From CAZFUY01 sp964522445 (GTDB lineage: Bacteria; Pseudomonadota; Gammaproteobacteria; SZUA-229): DNA of 7,562 nucleotides. The stretch covers positions 1 through 7,562 of the forward strand of contig CAZFUY010000122.1 of NCBI GenBank assembly GCA_964522445.1, given 5' to 3'. The position numbers and the translations under genes are program-made. Within the stretch, counting starts at the first letter, position 1; the number at the start of each line of letters is the position of its first letter. Below the pieces are notes generated by a model. The model was not told the DNA's origin. It searched no databases and saw only the letters and a list, made by a program, of their open reading frames with translations. Positions 6,324-7,562 of the stretch are shown here, in pieces.

Positions 6324-6704
6324 ATGGTTATGCAAAACAATAGCTCTCAAAGTCAATATACAGACCAACTGACTCATCGCGATGTTACCAGTACAGCTCG
6401 CTTGTTCAATTTTAGCCGTCCTGTTTATATGACAGACACTGTTTGGCACGATTGCGTTGAAATGATGGGCTATCAGGGTAAAAAAGTTGATGAATTAGCT
6501 GTATTGCAGCGATTAAGGCATGTTCTTTTTATGGCATCAAGTTCATTACATGGGCGTATTAGAGACATGGAGTGTGAGTTCCGTATTCACCGTGTACCAA
6601 ACAGTGAAGCGGCACGTCACCCTGAGGCAACAACATTGAAACTTGTTGCCCACCATGATCAATATAATCAGCCAGTTATTACTATTAAGCACACGTCTGA
6701 GTAA
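6324..6704 (+). CDS. Conserved small protein of unknown function, first of a tandem pair (DUF6573-like by recall)
   Basis: Product of 126 residues, soluble, with no signal peptide or membrane segment. After a polar Gln/Ser-rich N-terminus it carries RDVTSTARLFNF (residues 19-30), RPVYMT, VW-DCVE, DELAVLQRLRHVLFMA (56-71), and a C-terminal block ending QPVITI. About two thirds of aligned positions are identical to the next gene, so the two arose by duplication. The order TAR - PV - VW-CV - helical LR - PVITI resembles, from memory, the DUF6573 family of uncharacterised, often plasmid-borne proteins; that match is tentative and gives no function. No catalytic motif is apparent. The ATG at 6324 follows a poor GGGG site 11 nt upstream; an in-frame ATG at 6330 is an alternative. 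A 23-nt spacer joins it to its paralog in one likely operon. Confidence 0.75.
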   Translation: MVMQNNSSQSQYTDQLTHRDVTSTARLFNFSRPVYMTDTVWHDCVEMMGYQGKKVDELAVLQRLRHVLFMASSSLHGRIRDMECEFRIHRVPNSEAARHPEATTLKLVAHHDQYNQPVITIKHTSE

Positions 6705-6727
6705 GTGTCGGCAGGAAGTAGGTTGCT

Positions 6728-7111
6728 ATGTTCCCGGAAGACGAATATCAGTTAGACATCGATCATAATCCCGGCTTAAGGGATGTGACCAGTACAGCAA
6801 GGCTGTTTAATTTTCGTAGACCGGTTTATATGACGGCGGATGTTTGGGAAGATTGTGTTGAGCTTTCTGTGCAGCAAGGTAGATCTTTTGATGAACTCGC
6901 AGTGTTGCAACGTCTTCGGCATGTACTGTTTATGGCTGCCAGCGCATTGCATGGTCGCTATGACGATTTAGAATACAGCTTTCGTGTTTATCGCATACCT
7001 AATATTGATGTAGATGAGCGCCGCCAGCCTGAAGCTGTAGATTTACTTTTAAAAGCTCATAAAGATAAGCATAAAAGACCTGTTATTACGATAGGTTTTC
7101 CTGATAAGTAA
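6728..7111 (+). CDS. Conserved small protein of unknown function, second of a tandem pair (DUF6573-like by recall)
   Basis: Product of 127 residues, paralog of the preceding gene. It shares RDVTSTARLFNF (18-29), RPVYMT (31-36), VW-DCVE, DELAVLQRLRHVLFMA (55-70), LHGR, and a C-terminal PVITI. The N-terminal 17 residues differ entirely and are acidic (MFPEDEYQLDID) rather than Gln/Ser-rich. Between conserved blocks, residues 46-54 and 73-98 vary, which could mark surfaces with different partners. The ATG has a good ribosome site (AGG, 5 nt upstream), better than that of the first copy, so this product may be the more abundant. In the two fully conserved blocks 16 of 28 codons differ without any amino-acid change, so the duplication is old and both proteins are under selection. 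Function not recognised. Confidence 0.77.
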   Translation: MFPEDEYQLDIDHNPGLRDVTSTARLFNFRRPVYMTADVWEDCVELSVQQGRSFDELAVLQRLRHVLFMAASALHGRYDDLEYSFRVYRIPNIDVDERRQPEAVDLLLKAHKDKHKRPVITIGFPDK

Positions 7112-7125
7112 CTAAAATAAAAATT

Positions 7126-7134
7126 TGCTATACT
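7126..7134 (+). promoter_or_regulatory. Extended -10 promoter candidate for the response regulator
   Basis: TGCTATACT fits the extended -10 pattern, with TATACT at 7129-7134, 15 nt after the end of the preceding gene. The matching -35 position (around 7106-7111, AAGTAA) is poor, as is common for extended -10 promoters. Transcription would start near 7141, giving a leader of only about 20 nt to the ATG at 7161. Confidence 0.45.
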
Positions 7135-7160
7135 TCCTTTAAGGGAAAGTTATTTATGGT

Positions 7161-7562
7161 ATGTATGTATTTGAAATTAATGCATATAAAAATGAACAAG
7201 TGGTTGAAGAGAAAATGAGAAATATTCTATCAATGGGCTGGTTTAAGTCCAGAAAGCAGCATAAACAGTCGCTTGAAGCAGATTCTTTGCTTCACTTTAA
7301 AAATCTAAGTGTACTTATAGTCGATGATTCAAAAACCCAGCTTTATGCTATGGAAAAAATGTTGCAGGCAGCGGGTGTTAATACGTTAACCGCAGAAAAT
7401 GGAAAGCAGGGAATATTGATGGCTCGTCATAAAAAACCAGACGTGATATTGATGGATATAGTTATGCCAGAAATTAATGGCTTTCAGGCAACACGCTATT
7501 TAACGCGTCAGCCTGATACAAAGCATATACCGATTATCATTATCAGTGGCTCTGATCAGAAA
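7161..7562 (+). CDS. PilH/CheY-like response regulator receiver protein, 3' end cut by window edge
   Basis: The visible 134 residues hold an N-terminal extension of about 50 residues, then a receiver domain. The acidic pair Asp55-Asp56 in VLIVDDSKTQ, the phospho-acceptor Asp99 in VILMDIVMPEINGF, and Ser129 in PIIIISG at the switch Thr/Ser position are all present; the conserved Lys of the KP motif lies beyond the window. MDIVMP-NGFQATR with HIPIII resembles PilH, the regulator that works with PilG in twitching motility, but other single-domain regulators share this and an output domain could follow. Starts at 7161, 7215 and 7233 are possible in frame; none has a strong ribosome site. The basic segment GWFKSRKQHKQ before the domain is unusual for a bare receiver. 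It lies 49 nt after the gene pair with its own promoter candidate. Receiver call is firm, subfamily uncertain. Confidence 0.88.
   Translation, partial: MYVFEINAYKNEQVVEEKMRNILSMGWFKSRKQHKQSLEADSLLHFKNLSVLIVDDSKTQLYAMEKMLQAAGVNTLTAENGKQGILMARHKKPDVILMDIVMPEINGFQATRYLTRQPDTKHIPIIIISGSDQK

Noticed and set aside
7135..7149. TTCCTTTAAGGGAA as an intrinsic terminator after the gene pair
   Set aside because: The stem is short and imperfect and has no T-run; it also overlaps the expected start of the downstream transcript.
7545..7562. Apparent loss of the conserved receiver lysine (ISGSDQK in place of a Lys after the Ser/Thr)
   Set aside because: The invariant Lys of receivers is in the later KP motif, which is beyond the window end, so nothing can be said about it.

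Overview
The window looks like a draft or metagenome-derived contig from an AT-leaning gammaproteobacterium (a betaproteobacterium is less likely). The main evidence is a divergent arrangement of gatC-gatA-gatB (minus strand) and mreB-mreC-mreD (plus strand), an order I recall from Pseudomonas and relatives. The protein sequences match that group too: GatA/GatB/GatC of the proteobacterial type, an MreB of 350 residues, and a PilH-like receiver domain. I cannot name the genus. A run of exactly 100 N inside gatA marks an assembly gap of arbitrary size.

Layout. 1-1328 (minus): gatB, cut by the window edge so that its last few dozen residues are missing. 1329-1422: a short spacer filled by a long imperfect palindrome. 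1423-2763 (minus): gatA, interrupted by the N run. 2775-3062 (minus): gatC. 3063-3314: the divergent control region, with a 17-nt-arm hairpin on the gatC side and two tandem sigma70-like promoter candidates on the mreB side. 3315-5940 (plus): mreB, a 168-nt spacer, then mreC and mreD, which overlap by 14 nt. 5941-6323: an AT-rich intergenic region with two good promoter candidates and small hairpins. 6324-7111 (plus): two tandem paralogous small genes of unknown function. 7161-7562 (plus): the start of a PilH/CheY-like response regulator, cut by the window end.

How the genes work together. GatCAB is the amidotransferase that converts Glu-tRNA(Gln) and/or Asp-tRNA(Asn) to the amidated forms, so the host probably lacks a canonical GlnRS and/or AsnRS. 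MreB, MreC and MreD form the membrane-linked elongasome scaffold that gives rod shape. The maf and rng genes that often follow mreD are absent; the two paralogs and the regulator stand there instead.

The least explained part is 5941-7218. It holds a duplicated pair of about 126-residue proteins, conserved at protein level but heavily diverged at synonymous sites, behind their own long leader. Their layout recalls, from memory, the DUF6573 family of uncharacterised, often plasmid-borne proteins. I saw no CRISPR array, tRNA, rRNA or insertion sequence.
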